The translations under genes and the position numbers were made by a program. The notes under the pieces were generated by a model. The model ran no database searches. It saw only the letters and a list, made by a program, of their open reading frames with translations, and was not told the origin of the DNA. Below are positions 1 to 8,692 of a DNA stretch of 64,000 bases, piece after piece (the stretch's first letter is position 1; each line of letters starts with the position of its first letter). The stretch is from NCBI RefSeq assembly GCF_015831355.1, contig NZ_JADWYR010000002.1:620001-684000 (forward strand), read 5' to 3'. Source of the stretch: Panacibacter microcysteis. Its GTDB lineage: Bacteria > Bacteroidota > Bacteroidia > Chitinophagales > Chitinophagaceae.

Positions 1-569
1 TGGCTGCCGCGGTCGAGGTAGAAATACAGCATATTTCGGAATGTAGTACCTGCGGGTACCAGCGAATCCGGCAGGTTTAATGACGCGGTGTTTTGAGCAA
101 TAATATCGCGTATACGGGTGGTGCAGTTATCAAATGTAAAATCATACTTATAGAACCTGTTTTGAGGCAGCATGTTGCTGTCAACAGCATGTTTGATTCT
201 TAGTTTGTCTTCGCAGCTTAGATCGAGGATTTGTTCTGTTACACTTCTGCCATCGTACTGGTACTCATACATAAAATCATCCAGCTTATCAGGCGAAACA
301 AAGTAGCGCAGCTTTCCACGCATAAACTTCAGGTAAAAATCCGGTTCTCCGTATCCTTCAAAAGTGCCCCAGTTGTAGATGATATCGGTATGTTTTGCCA
401 GGTCAACAATTCTCAGTGCGCTATGGCCAAACAGTGAATAAAGTTCCTGACCAGGCGAGCAGGTTAACACACTTATACGGAGTGGGCAGGAACTGTCATT
501 TTGGGCGGGGGCTGTGTTGCTGAGCAAAACAAATAATATCAGTAATGAACATAGTACCAACCTTCTCAT
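1..569 (-). CDS. DUF4105 (Lnb N-terminal periplasmic domain) protein, C-terminus cut by window edge
   Basis: Read on the minus strand from an ATG at 567-569, this frame stays open to base 1 and gives about 189 residues. It begins with a signal peptide (MRRLVLCSLLILFVLLSNTAPAQ). Then follow segments typical of the DUF4105/Lnb N-terminal family: LTCSPGQELYSLFGHSALRI, YNWGTFEG, FYLKFMRGKLRY and DNCTTRIRD. The Cys and His in these segments are the conserved polar residues of the family, which in Bacteroidota is a periplasmic or surface domain of unclear function; I infer no activity. The C-terminal half, usually a membrane region, lies outside the window. The family assignment is fairly secure. 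Confidence 0.82.
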   Translation of the reverse strand, partial: MRRLVLCSLLILFVLLSNTAPAQNDSSCPLRISVLTCSPGQELYSLFGHSALRIVDLAKHTDIIYNWGTFEGYGEPDFYLKFMRGKLRYFVSPDKLDDFMYEYQYDGRSVTEQILDLSCEDKLRIKHAVDSNMLPQNRFYKYDFTFDNCTTRIRDIIAQNTASLNLPDSLVPAGTTFRNMLYFYLDRGS

Positions 570-706
570 GAAAACATTTGATTAGGTGCGTAAGTTCGTA
601 AATATTTCATTTCCATTGTTATTAATCGGCAAATGATGGCATTTTGCAGGTAAAGATGGTTATATAAGCTGGCGCAGACTGTGTATTGCTGCATATTGAA
701 CCAGCC

Positions 707-732
707 GTATAAGTGAGTGACACAACGGATGC
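707..732 (+). repeat. Dispersed intergenic repeat, subtype A (partial copy)
   Basis: Carries GTATAAGTGAGTGACACAAC followed by GGATGC, close to the subtype A core. The upstream block found in full copies is not recognisable. It lies between the DUF4105 gene and the RRM gene. Confidence 0.75.
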
Positions 733-814
733 TGATAGTAGCAATGCAGTTTAGTAAAACAAAATAGTCTGGCAGGAGCCAGACTATTGGTATAATTTGT
801 TTGATTACGAATGA

Positions 815-1195
815 TTAATAACGGTTGTAACCGCCGCCGCCGCCGCGATTTCCGCCACCACCACCACCACGGTAACCACCACCGCCGCCGCCACGGTTTC
901 CACCGCCGCCGCCAAAGCTTTTCTTTTTGTAGCCACCGCCGTCTCCTTCTTTGCGTGGAGCTGACTCGTTTACCACAATCTTACGGCCCTGGATATCTGA
1001 GTCGTTCAGGTTGCTGATGGCAGTGCGTGCTGCTTCATCATCGCTCATTTCAACAAAGCCAAAACCTTTGCTGCGGTTGTTGTTGAATTTGTCTGTAACG
1101 ATTTTTGCAGACACCACTTCTCCGTAAGTAGAGAAAAGATTGTTGAGGTCATCACTGGTCATGTTCCAGTTGAGGTTTCCTACGTAAATGTTCAT
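815..1195 (-). CDS. Glycine-rich RNA-binding protein with one RRM
   Basis: A 126-aa protein with one RNA recognition motif. RNP2 (IYVGNL) is at residues 3-8 and RNP1 (KGFGFVEM) at 43-50. After about residue 85 the tail is almost only Gly with Arg, Asn and Tyr. Such RRM-plus-Gly-rich proteins bind single-stranded RNA and are often cold-induced in bacteria. The open frame runs upstream to 1258, but the extra 21 residues are hydrophobic and do not belong to an RRM, so the ATG at 1195, preceded by an A-rich leader, is taken as the start. The tail's GC-rich repeats also create long false frames on the other strand. Confidence 0.93.
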   Translation of the reverse strand: MNIYVGNLNWNMTSDDLNNLFSTYGEVVSAKIVTDKFNNNRSKGFGFVEMSDDEAARTAISNLNDSDIQGRKIVVNESAPRKEGDGGGYKKKSFGGGGGNRGGGGGGYRGGGGGGNRGGGGGYNRY

Positions 1196-1516
1196 GTTTT
1201 TTGAATTAAATGAAAAGATAAAACCAATAGAGATCAGTAACCCAAAAACCAAAAACATTTAATGTAGAAACGTTCAGGAATGGTAGCACTGTTTCTTTGG
1301 ACGTAACGAAAATATTGATTTTATTGTAAAACAGGCAATTAAAATTTAAGTTTTAAAACTTTTGATTAAGTTTTGTTTAAGGAGCGGTTGCCGGCGGTTT
1401 TTCTGTTTGTGAATGATGATTTACAACGGTGATTATATACAGCTTAAAAACACTTTAAACCGTGCGTTTGTGCTTTAAAAACAAGACATTCGCGTATATC
1501 TAATGCGCAGGATTTC
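1196..1516. other. Intergenic region between divergent genes
   Basis: About 320 bp between the divergently transcribed RRM gene and the CHU_C protein gene. It must hold both promoters. It is AT-rich, with homopolymer A and T runs around 1321-1380. I found no convincing -33/-7 pair and no repeat copy. Confidence 0.5.
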
Positions 1517-4500
1517 ATGATTTTTACTGTAACTACAACCCGGATAAGACCCTTATTTACATATTATTTTAAGGTGATATGTATTGCTCTTGCATTGCCC
1601 GTTTTTGGTTTAAAAGCACAAACCTGTGGGAGTACGTGGCTTAATGTTACAAACTATAATGGAGGTGTAACAATTGGTGACCTGGATATTACCGGGGATA
1701 AGATAACAATCGAGGCGAAATTCAACAGGAGCATTCCTTACACCCGCGGTAGACTATATGCCGGGGATTTGGTGTCAAAGCATACAGACCCGATAAACAC
1801 TAACTACTTGTTACGACCGAACTCTGCTGAAATAACCACAGAGAATGGATATTTTGTAACACCGCCGGTTTGCGAAATTGAAATCAACAAAACTTATCAT
1901 GTTGCATTAGTTTACGATGGCACAACACTAAAATTTTACAGGAATGGTTTTTTAATGAGCCGGGTATCGGCTTCTGGAGCATTAGTTCAAAACAATCTTT
2001 TAACCACTATCGGAGACCTGGCTTACCTGCCAGGGTATGCCCAGGAAAGTTTGGTTGGGTATATTGATGAGGTGAAAATATGGGGTGTAGCCAGATCGCA
2101 AAGTCAAATCAGAGCTTACATGAACCAGGCGCTGCCGAATCCTTCTGCTCAGGCGGGTTTGTTAGCATATTATACATTTAATGATCTGAAAAATAAGCAG
2201 GGCAATACGTTGTGGGATGCCAGGATTTTCGGGAATGCTAATCTCCAATCAACAAACCCTACATGCGCCACGTATGCATCAGACTCATGCAGTTTTGTGG
2301 TAACTGTACCTAACTCGGTAGAAGCAGATTTTTCGGTTCCTGATTCTGTGTGTATCAATGAACCAATTAACATCAATAACCTTACGAAAGGTGGCACTAA
2401 TTTTTACTGGAATTTTTGTGTGGCAGATATTAATCAAACCCCTGTTGGTGAGAATCTTGGTAATTTGGGTGGTGAGTTAAGCCAACCCGTATTTATGGAT
2501 TTTGCTAAGGATGATAATGGGGATTATTACGGATTTAGTATCAATCATATTCCGGGACAATTAATCAGGTACAGATTCGGTAACAGCCTTCTGAATACAC
2601 CAGTTGTAGAAAATCTTGGAAATTACAATGGTGATATTCCTAATCAGGCAGAAGGTGTTCAAATAGTTCAGGCTAATGGAAAATGGTATATTGTGGTAGT
2701 AGGTGGTGGAAACGGGCTGCCGAATTCAAGTCCCAGAGTTGTGGTAATAGACTTTGGTAGTTCAATGGGAAGTGTTTCTCAGATATCACATAACTGGGGG
2801 AATTTAGGACTGTTGGATCAGCCTATTGATTTGCACGTATTTAATGAAGGTAATAACTGGTATGGATTTACAGTAAATGCCTTAAACAATACCATCACAC
2901 GATTTGATTTTTCCAACAACTTTGATGTAGCGCCTACAGCTATTAATCTTGGCGACTTTGGTTTACTCAACTATCCTGATGGCATTTATGCTGTAAATGA
3001 TAATAACTTTTGGAGAGTGTTTATCACTAATGGATTAGGTAATACGATAACTCGTTTGGATTTTGGCAGTTCCCTGCTAAATACCCCTGTACCGGTAGAT
3101 CTGGGTAATCCAGGCAATACGCTTATTACCCCGAGGGATATGCTTGTCGTAAAATTTTGTGACAGTTACACAGGGTTTATTGTAAATGCCAATACAGACG
3201 AGATAATAAAGCTGGATTTCGGATCAGGTTTTGACCAAATCCCGACCGCGAAATCACTAGGTAATATTGCCAATTTTGACAAGCCGCATTCTTTATCTAA
3301 ACTCTTTCGCGTTAATCAGGATATTTATAGCTTTATTACAAATGCGGATAATAATGCGATTACACGTCTAAAATTTTCAGGGTGTACAAATTCCAACACG
3401 CCCAATTCCGCAGATTCCTTACCGCCACCTGTTACTTACAACGCTCCAGGTATTTACAATATCAATCTTATGGTAGACGAAGGGCTGCCAACACAAACTT
3501 CATTGTGTAAAAGCATTACTGTTGTACCATCCCCCGCAAAGTCACCAATCTTTGATACTGCTTTTTGCAGTAGTGATAGCATAGTTTTGTCAACAACTTT
3601 TCCTGCTCCCTATACATGGAATACGGCAGTACAAAACGACAGTATAACTATAAAACAGGCAGGTATTTATTGGGTAGAAACAAATTATTATGGTTGTGTA
3701 GTCCGGGATAGTATCAATGTCATAAATGCGGTGTCACCCGCTGTAAATCTTGGTGCAGATACTGCAATTTGTCGTCTTGACAGTTTATTGATCAATGCCG
3801 GAAATGCGGGTGCAAGTTTTCTCTGGAATACCGGAAGCGCCAGTCAGTCGATCCTGGCAGATAGTGCCGGCACTTACATTGTGCATGTAAAAAATTCCGG
3901 CGGTTGCACCAGTTCAGACACACTGGTTCTTGCAAATCATGCGGCAATTGCATTGAAGGTAACGAGTGATACAACACTTTGTACCGGCTCATCATTAATG
4001 CTGCAGGCAAATGGGAACAATGTTCAGACTTATGCCTGGCTGCCGGACAATACATTAACAGACATATCAATCAGCAATCCTGTTGCTTCACCAAACGATA
4101 CCACTCGCTATTACGTAAGTGCAACAGACATCTACGGTTGTATAGAAAGCGATTCTGTATTGATCAATGTTGCTGCATTACCATCGGTTGCAGCAATGGC
4201 TGATACAGGTATATGTGCCGGAAGTTCAATCATACTCGCAAACAGTGCAACACAAGGTGTAAAATATTTATGGTCTCCGTCCGGCGGGTTATCTTCCGGT
4301 GTTGACCCGAGCCCTATTGCCACACCTGCTGCAAACACAACATATACAGTTACTGTAACAACAGGCGCAGGCTGTACAGCGACAGATTCTGTGGTAATAG
4401 CGGTGAACCCCTTGCCGGCTGTTACTGCCAGTACCAGCGACACGCTCATATGTGTTGGTAGTACAGCAGTTGTATCAGCTATATCTCCCGGTGTAGTATC

Positions 4501-5398
4501 ATACAACTGGTTTCCACCATCAGATCTTGCAAATCCAATATCGCCTGTTACAGTTGCATCGCCAAAAACTAACACAAACTATGTTGTTGAAGTAACAGAT
4601 AATAACGGCTGTAAAATAAAAGATTCTGTACAGGTGTCTGTAAAACCGTTACCCGTTTTTGCGGTCACTCCTTCAACGTCCGGGGTGTGCAAAGGAGAAT
4701 CTGTAACGCTTACGGCTTCAGGCGGGGATGAATATGCATGGTCTCCCACTGCAGGTTTAACCGTGTTTGATAAACCTGTTGTAGTTGCTACACCTGAGGT
4801 GTCTACAAAATACCAGGCAATTATTACCGACAATATTTGCAATATGGCTGACACACTTTTTGCAGTGGTGAACATTACTTCGCTTTCAAACATTACAGTT
4901 ACAAAATCGAATGATATAGATTGCATTATTGGCACAACAAACCTGAGAGCCACAGGCGGTCTTGTATACAACTGGAGCCCCGGAACTTATCTTTCAGATT
5001 CTACTATCGCAACGCCGGTTGCAGCTCCATTGCAAACAACAACATATCATGTAAAAGTTAGTAACACTTTGGGTTGTACAGGTAGTGATTCAGTTACGGT
5101 AAATGTTTATAAGGGCCGAGTGGAAAACGGCTATAAAATGCCCGGAGCTTTTACGCCCAATGGCGACGGTAATAATGATTGTTTCAATGTGCGGAAATGG
5201 GGAACCTTAACAGGTCTTGACTTTAGTGTTTATGACAGGTGGGGTAAACTCATTTTTCATACCAATAATGCTTCAGATTGCTGGGATGGAACCTATAAAG
5301 GCCAGTTGCAACCACCGGGTGCTTATGTATACCAGGTAAGGGCCCAGGCACTCTGCGGCACTGTTTACAGGAAAGGAACAGTAGTGCTGATAAGGTAG
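1517..5398 (+). CDS. Giant secreted surface protein: LamG-like domain, propeller inside a PKD-like domain, Ig-like repeats, CHU_C tail
   Basis: A 1293-aa exported protein. After a signal peptide (about residues 1-35), residues 40-245 form a LamG/concanavalin-like domain (GYIDEVKIWGVARS near 181-194). Residues about 305-630 hold six repeats of roughly 55 aa with the signature xDFGSSLxxTPxxxxLGNxG, consistent with a six-bladed propeller. This propeller seems inserted in a PKD-like domain whose halves are WNFC (299-301) and YNAPGIYNINL (about 639). Several Ig-like repeats (WSP/YxWSPxxxLS, ATPxxTTTY) follow. The end, from AFTPNGDGNNDCFNV to YRKGTVVLIR, is the gliding-motility-associated C-terminal domain recognised by the type 9 secretion system. 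Probable role: surface adhesin or glycan-binding protein. The ligand is unknown. Confidence 0.9.
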   Translation: MIFTVTTTRIRPLFTYYFKVICIALALPVFGLKAQTCGSTWLNVTNYNGGVTIGDLDITGDKITIEAKFNRSIPYTRGRLYAGDLVSKHTDPINTNYLLRPNSAEITTENGYFVTPPVCEIEINKTYHVALVYDGTTLKFYRNGFLMSRVSASGALVQNNLLTTIGDLAYLPGYAQESLVGYIDEVKIWGVARSQSQIRAYMNQALPNPSAQAGLLAYYTFNDLKNKQGNTLWDARIFGNANLQSTNPTCATYASDSCSFVVTVPNSVEADFSVPDSVCINEPININNLTKGGTNFYWNFCVADINQTPVGENLGNLGGELSQPVFMDFAKDDNGDYYGFSINHIPGQLIRYRFGNSLLNTPVVENLGNYNGDIPNQAEGVQIVQANGKWYIVVVGGGNGLPNSSPRVVVIDFGSSMGSVSQISHNWGNLGLLDQPIDLHVFNEGNNWYGFTVNALNNTITRFDFSNNFDVAPTAINLGDFGLLNYPDGIYAVNDNNFWRVFITNGLGNTITRLDFGSSLLNTPVPVDLGNPGNTLITPRDMLVVKFCDSYTGFIVNANTDEIIKLDFGSGFDQIPTAKSLGNIANFDKPHSLSKLFRVNQDIYSFITNADNNAITRLKFSGCTNSNTPNSADSLPPPVTYNAPGIYNINLMVDEGLPTQTSLCKSITVVPSPAKSPIFDTAFCSSDSIVLSTTFPAPYTWNTAVQNDSITIKQAGIYWVETNYYGCVVRDSINVINAVSPAVNLGADTAICRLDSLLINAGNAGASFLWNTGSASQSILADSAGTYIVHVKNSGGCTSSDTLVLANHAAIALKVTSDTTLCTGSSLMLQANGNNVQTYAWLPDNTLTDISISNPVASPNDTTRYYVSATDIYGCIESDSVLINVAALPSVAAMADTGICAGSSIILANSATQGVKYLWSPSGGLSSGVDPSPIATPAANTTYTVTVTTGAGCTATDSVVIAVNPLPAVTASTSDTLICVGSTAVVSAISPGVVSYNWFPPSDLANPISPVTVASPKTNTNYVVEVTDNNGCKIKDSVQVSVKPLPVFAVTPSTSGVCKGESVTLTASGGDEYAWSPTAGLTVFDKPVVVATPEVSTKYQAIITDNICNMADTLFAVVNITSLSNITVTKSNDIDCIIGTTNLRATGGLVYNWSPGTYLSDSTIATPVAAPLQTTTYHVKVSNTLGCTGSDSVTVNVYKGRVENGYKMPGAFTPNGDGNNDCFNVRKWGTLTGLDFSVYDRWGKLIFHTNNASDCWDGTYKGQLQPPGAYVYQVRAQALCGTVYRKGTVVLIR

Positions 5399-5422
5399 TA
5401 ATGTTACCGGCATTGGTAGTAG

Positions 5423-5488
5423 TGGCATCACCTGTTGTGTCACTCACTTGTACGTTCTGTTTTTCATGGCAGCTATAGCGATCTGTTA
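5423..5488 (-). repeat. Dispersed intergenic repeat, subtype A (full copy)
   Basis: On the minus strand it reads CAGATCGCTATAGCTGCCAT, a short spacer with AACAGAAC, then GTACAAGTGAGTGACACAAC and AGGTGATGCCA. It lies just after the CHU_C gene and is paired with a plus-strand subtype B copy 90 bp further on. Confidence 0.9.
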
Positions 5489-5577
5489 ATCAAAAGCGTT
5501 TATGGACCAAAGGAGGGGTGGGGAACAGGTATATAAAATATGCTGCAATCTTCGCGTTGCTCCATATAGTTTCAACA

Positions 5578-5635
5578 GTACAAGAGTGCGACGCAACAAA
5601 AGCTAAATAGCAGTACTTAAGCCTGGCTCATTATT
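5578..5635 (+). repeat. Dispersed intergenic repeat, subtype B
   Basis: Core GTACAAGAGTGCGACGCAAC at 5578-5597, then AAAAGCTA and a tail ending AGCCTGGCTCATTATT. The same tail recurs after the cores at 16703 and 28379, so the repeat unit extends about 35 bp past the core. It ends a few bases before the stop of the minus-strand glycosyltransferase gene. Confidence 0.9.
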
Positions 5636-5638
5636 GCT

Positions 5639-6562
5639 TTACCTTACAAATACGTTGTTCTTAAAAAAGCCTTTTAGTGTAAACCATTGGGATAAAAAAA
5701 CATATTTTCCTTTTATGCTTTGGCCTTTGAGCATAAACAGTAACCATATTAAAACCGATGCGCCAAATTTGAACAGGAACTCCAGTGCTTTTACTGCAAC
5801 GCCAATCATACCTTTTGTAGTGCGCACCCTTATTTTTTCTTCATTACCTGTTTTGAGAAAGAGTTTTCTAAAATTATCAAATGCAAGCCTGTAGCTGTCT
5901 ATGTAGTGATGAACATAAGCGTCTGGCAAATAGTAAATCTCATCTGATAATTCCTTTATTTTATAGAATATATACTTGTCATCGCTGCGGAAAGTGAGGT
6001 TGTTATTGAAGCCCCCGGCTTTTAATATGATGTCTTTTTTGTAAGTCATGTTACAACCTGCAGGGTATTTCATTTTTTTAGTGAACCTGGTAATCTTTGT
6101 TCCATGATCTACACGCCCTACAAAACCATTGAGGTATTTATTCATCCAGGCTGGTTCTATGCCATCTTCATATTTCGGAATAACTTTTCCGCCAGCCCCG
6201 GCAGCGGCAGGATGGTTATTGAAAAAAAGGGTCATCTCACTTACAAACGCCGGGGATAGCAGTGCGTCATCATCAATGTAGCATAGTACAGGTGCATCTG
6301 CTTCTGCAGCGCCACGGTTACGTGCAAAGGAGAGTCCTTTATTCGTTTCCAGCACGTATTTTACATTCAGATGAGGGTTGTTGCGAATGAAAGTTTGCGC
6401 AATTTTATGGGTATTGTCGGTACTTTTATTGTCAACAATAACGAGTTGGAAACTACCTGGTTCTGCCGTTTGCAGGCGAATACTTTCCAGTGCTTCGGGA
6501 AGATACCGGTCTCGGTTGTAAGTGCAAATGATGAGAGAGATAGACATGCTCAATTCATCCAT
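5639..6562 (-). CDS. Family 2 glycosyltransferase (last gene of the minus-strand glycan operon)
   Basis: A GT-A fold glycosyltransferase of about 307 aa. The N-terminus has SLIICTYNRDRYLPEALESI. The nucleotide-sugar/metal site is CYIDDDALLSP, a DxD variant, and VIPKYEDGIEPAWMNKYLNGFVG follows, a segment often seen in GT2 enzymes of Bacteroidota surface-glycan clusters. A hydrophobic segment (ASVLIWLLFMLKG) near the C-terminus may anchor it to the membrane. The frame is open back to a GTG at 6622, but ATG codons at 6562 and 6547 fit the family start better. It is separated from the upstream GT2 by about 85 bp. The acceptor is unknown. Confidence 0.88.
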   Translation of the reverse strand: MDELSMSISLIICTYNRDRYLPEALESIRLQTAEPGSFQLVIVDNKSTDNTHKIAQTFIRNNPHLNVKYVLETNKGLSFARNRGAAEADAPVLCYIDDDALLSPAFVSEMTLFFNNHPAAAGAGGKVIPKYEDGIEPAWMNKYLNGFVGRVDHGTKITRFTKKMKYPAGCNMTYKKDIILKAGGFNNNLTFRSDDKYIFYKIKELSDEIYYLPDAYVHHYIDSYRLAFDNFRKLFLKTGNEEKIRVRTTKGMIGVAVKALEFLFKFGASVLIWLLFMLKGQSIKGKYVFLSQWFTLKGFFKNNVFVR

Positions 6563-6646
6563 AGATGTTTTTACTTTAATTGGGTTCCTTAAATGATGAA
6601 AGTTTTTGCTTGTAATTGACACAAGCCTTTTAATCTCTGCTAAACC

Positions 6647-7576
6647 TTATTTTGAAGTTAACATCAATTGTAATGTGGCAGTTAATCCCTTAAAGCTAAT
6701 GACAAGTGTTTTAATAAATTTTACGACGGGAACATATGCAATAGTTATAAAAACCTGCTTTTTAGATAAGCGCCACAACTTTTTAAGATAGAGTTGGTAC
6801 TTAATTGTGTTATTCTTTTGTACAGCATTAAATACAGCAAACTTTCTGTATACTAAAGCCATTTGGGCATCGGGCAGTTTTTTTTCTAATAAAGGCATTA
6901 AGCGCTCCATCATTATTTTAGCAACGTCATTTACAGCGTCTCCATGTGTAGCAGTTAAAGATGCCTCGTGTTCCCGATAATAATAAAGATCATAACGGTC
7001 ATCATATACTACTTTTACGTTTAAAAAAGCACGCACAAAAAAATCATAATCTTCGATTAAAAAAGCTGATGCGTTGTAGCCTTTGTTCAACTTGTAAATT
7101 TCTGCCTTATATAAAAAACAAGCGCTACACCCTTGAAAATTGGTGAAGTTTTGATTGATATCACCAAAGGTGCGTTTGCCGGTTATATTTCCCAGATTGT
7201 TTATGATAGTGTAATTAGTGTAAATAAATCCAACAGATTCATCAGCCTTCAGCATTTTATAAAGCGTTTCCAATGCATTGGGTGCGTAATAATTATCGTC
7301 TGATGTCCAGGTATGGTATGCGCCTGTTGCAATATCAAAACCGGCATTTAGTGATAAAGGAAGCTTTTTGTTTACCTGATTATGGATTACTTTAATTCGC
7401 TTGTCTTTTAAAGCATATTCATCTGCTATCAAACCTGTGTCGTCTGTAGAACAATCGTTAACGATTATTAACTCAAAATTTGTAAATGTTTGAGCCAAAC
7501 AGCTATCCAATGACGTTTTCAAGAACTTTGCGCCATTATACGTGGGTAATATGATAGAGATTTCCGGTAAACCCAT
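6647..7576 (-). CDS. Family 2 glycosyltransferase
   Basis: A 309-aa enzyme. The start, SIILPTYNGAKFLKTSLDSC, and LIIVNDCSTDDT are classic GT2 nucleotide-binding segments. TWTSDDNYYAPNALE supplies the acidic metal-binding motif (SDDN), and LIEDYDFFVRA matches the ED/catalytic-base region. The C-terminus is basic with a hydrophobic stretch. Its ATG overlaps the stop of the UDP-GlcNAc 2-epimerase gene by one base (TAATG), which indicates translational coupling. It probably adds one sugar to the same glycan as its neighbours. Confidence 0.9.
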   Translation of the reverse strand: MGLPEISIILPTYNGAKFLKTSLDSCLAQTFTNFELIIVNDCSTDDTGLIADEYALKDKRIKVIHNQVNKKLPLSLNAGFDIATGAYHTWTSDDNYYAPNALETLYKMLKADESVGFIYTNYTIINNLGNITGKRTFGDINQNFTNFQGCSACFLYKAEIYKLNKGYNASAFLIEDYDFFVRAFLNVKVVYDDRYDLYYYREHEASLTATHGDAVNDVAKIMMERLMPLLEKKLPDAQMALVYRKFAVFNAVQKNNTIKYQLYLKKLWRLSKKQVFITIAYVPVVKFIKTLVISFKGLTATLQLMLTSK

Positions 7577-8691
7577 TACAATTGTTCTTTTAATAATATG
7601 TCAATTATTACTTGTGCTGTATTCCCTGTGCCGTAAGGATTGACTGATTTAGCCATTTTTTCATAAGCGCGATCATCAGTTAACAAACTACTAGCTGCAG
7701 TTACAATATTTTCAGTTTTTGTTCCTGCAAGCAGTGAAGTACCTGCAGAAATACCTTCAGTGCGCTCGGTAACATCCCTTATGACAATGACTGGCTTGCC
7801 GAGGCTTGGTGCCTCCTCTTGTATACCTCCGGAATCAGTAATAACGAAATAACATTTATCCATCATCCATACAAGGTGTGGATAGCTTAACGGGTCTATC
7901 AGGAAAATATTAGTAACGTTGTCAAGTTTATGATGTACAATTTTTTGAACGTTTGGGTTAGGATGGACAGGGTATACAAACTGAACTTCTTTGTACAGGT
8001 TTGCAAGAGTAAGAATAGCATTACAAATATCCTCAAAAGCAACTCCAAAACTTTCACGGCGGTGGGCAGTAATAAGTATCACTTTTTTGTGAGCGTCAAG
8101 AAATGAGAAGTGCTGCCTTATCTTTTCGTCTATCCTTACTCTTTCAACGGCCAGAAGTAGAGCATCTATTACAGTATTGCCAGTCAAATAAATATGTTGA
8201 TGAATATTTTCGGCATGAAGATTTTTTACTGCTTGTGGAGTTGGCGCAAAATGATAGTGGGCCATTATTCCAGTTAGTCGCCTGTTCACTTCTTCAGGAA
8301 ATGGAGAATAGTTATCAAAACTTCTGAGACCTGCTTCTACATGGGCGGTCTTTATTTTTTTGTAGAAGGCAGCCAGCGCGCCGGCAAATGCTGTAGAAGT
8401 ATCACCCTGAACCAAAACCAAATCTGGGTGGTATTCGTCCAGCACTTTTTGAATACGCAACAGGCAGTTCGCCGTTATGTCAAATAAAGTTTGATCTGGC
8501 ATCATAAGCGCCAGATTATAATCCGGTTTCAATTTAAAAAAGTCCATTACCTGTTGCAACATTTCTTTATGTTGACCCGTCAGGCAAAGTCTCACTTCGA
8601 ACATTTCTGGGTATGCCAGACATTTTAGTATGAGCGGAGCCATTTTGATTGCTTCCGGCCTTGTTCCAAATACAAACAAAAGTTTTTTCAT
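7576..8691 (-). CDS. wecB: Non-hydrolysing UDP-N-acetylglucosamine 2-epimerase
   Basis: A 371-aa protein that interconverts UDP-GlcNAc and UDP-ManNAc in the cytosol, providing ManNAc-type sugar for surface polysaccharides. It shows the family's diagnostic segments in order: FGTRPEAIKMAPL at the N-terminus, QGDTSTAF (Asp97), HVEAGLRS (Glu119), FPEEVNRRLTG (Glu133/134), TAHRRESFG, and ITDSGGIQEEAPSLGKPVIV for UDP binding. Length is normal for WecB/MnaA. It starts one base after the stop of the GT4 gene and is coupled to the GT2 behind it. No UDP-ManNAc dehydrogenase (WecC) lies in the window. Confidence 0.95.
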   Translation of the reverse strand: MKKLLFVFGTRPEAIKMAPLILKCLAYPEMFEVRLCLTGQHKEMLQQVMDFFKLKPDYNLALMMPDQTLFDITANCLLRIQKVLDEYHPDLVLVQGDTSTAFAGALAAFYKKIKTAHVEAGLRSFDNYSPFPEEVNRRLTGIMAHYHFAPTPQAVKNLHAENIHQHIYLTGNTVIDALLLAVERVRIDEKIRQHFSFLDAHKKVILITAHRRESFGVAFEDICNAILTLANLYKEVQFVYPVHPNPNVQKIVHHKLDNVTNIFLIDPLSYPHLVWMMDKCYFVITDSGGIQEEAPSLGKPVIVIRDVTERTEGISAGTSLLAGTKTENIVTAASSLLTDDRAYEKMAKSVNPYGTGNTAQVIIDILLKEQL

Positions 8692-8692
8692 G

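Noticed and set aside
811-1017. Plus-strand frame rich in Arg and His over the RRM gene
   Set aside because: It is the antisense shadow of the Gly-rich tail of the RNA-binding protein; the GC-biased repeats open all frames.
4132-4575. 147-codon minus-strand frame inside the CHU_C protein gene
   Set aside because: Shadow of the Ig-like repeats, whose repeated Val/Thr/Ala codons leave the other strand open; no family features or start context.
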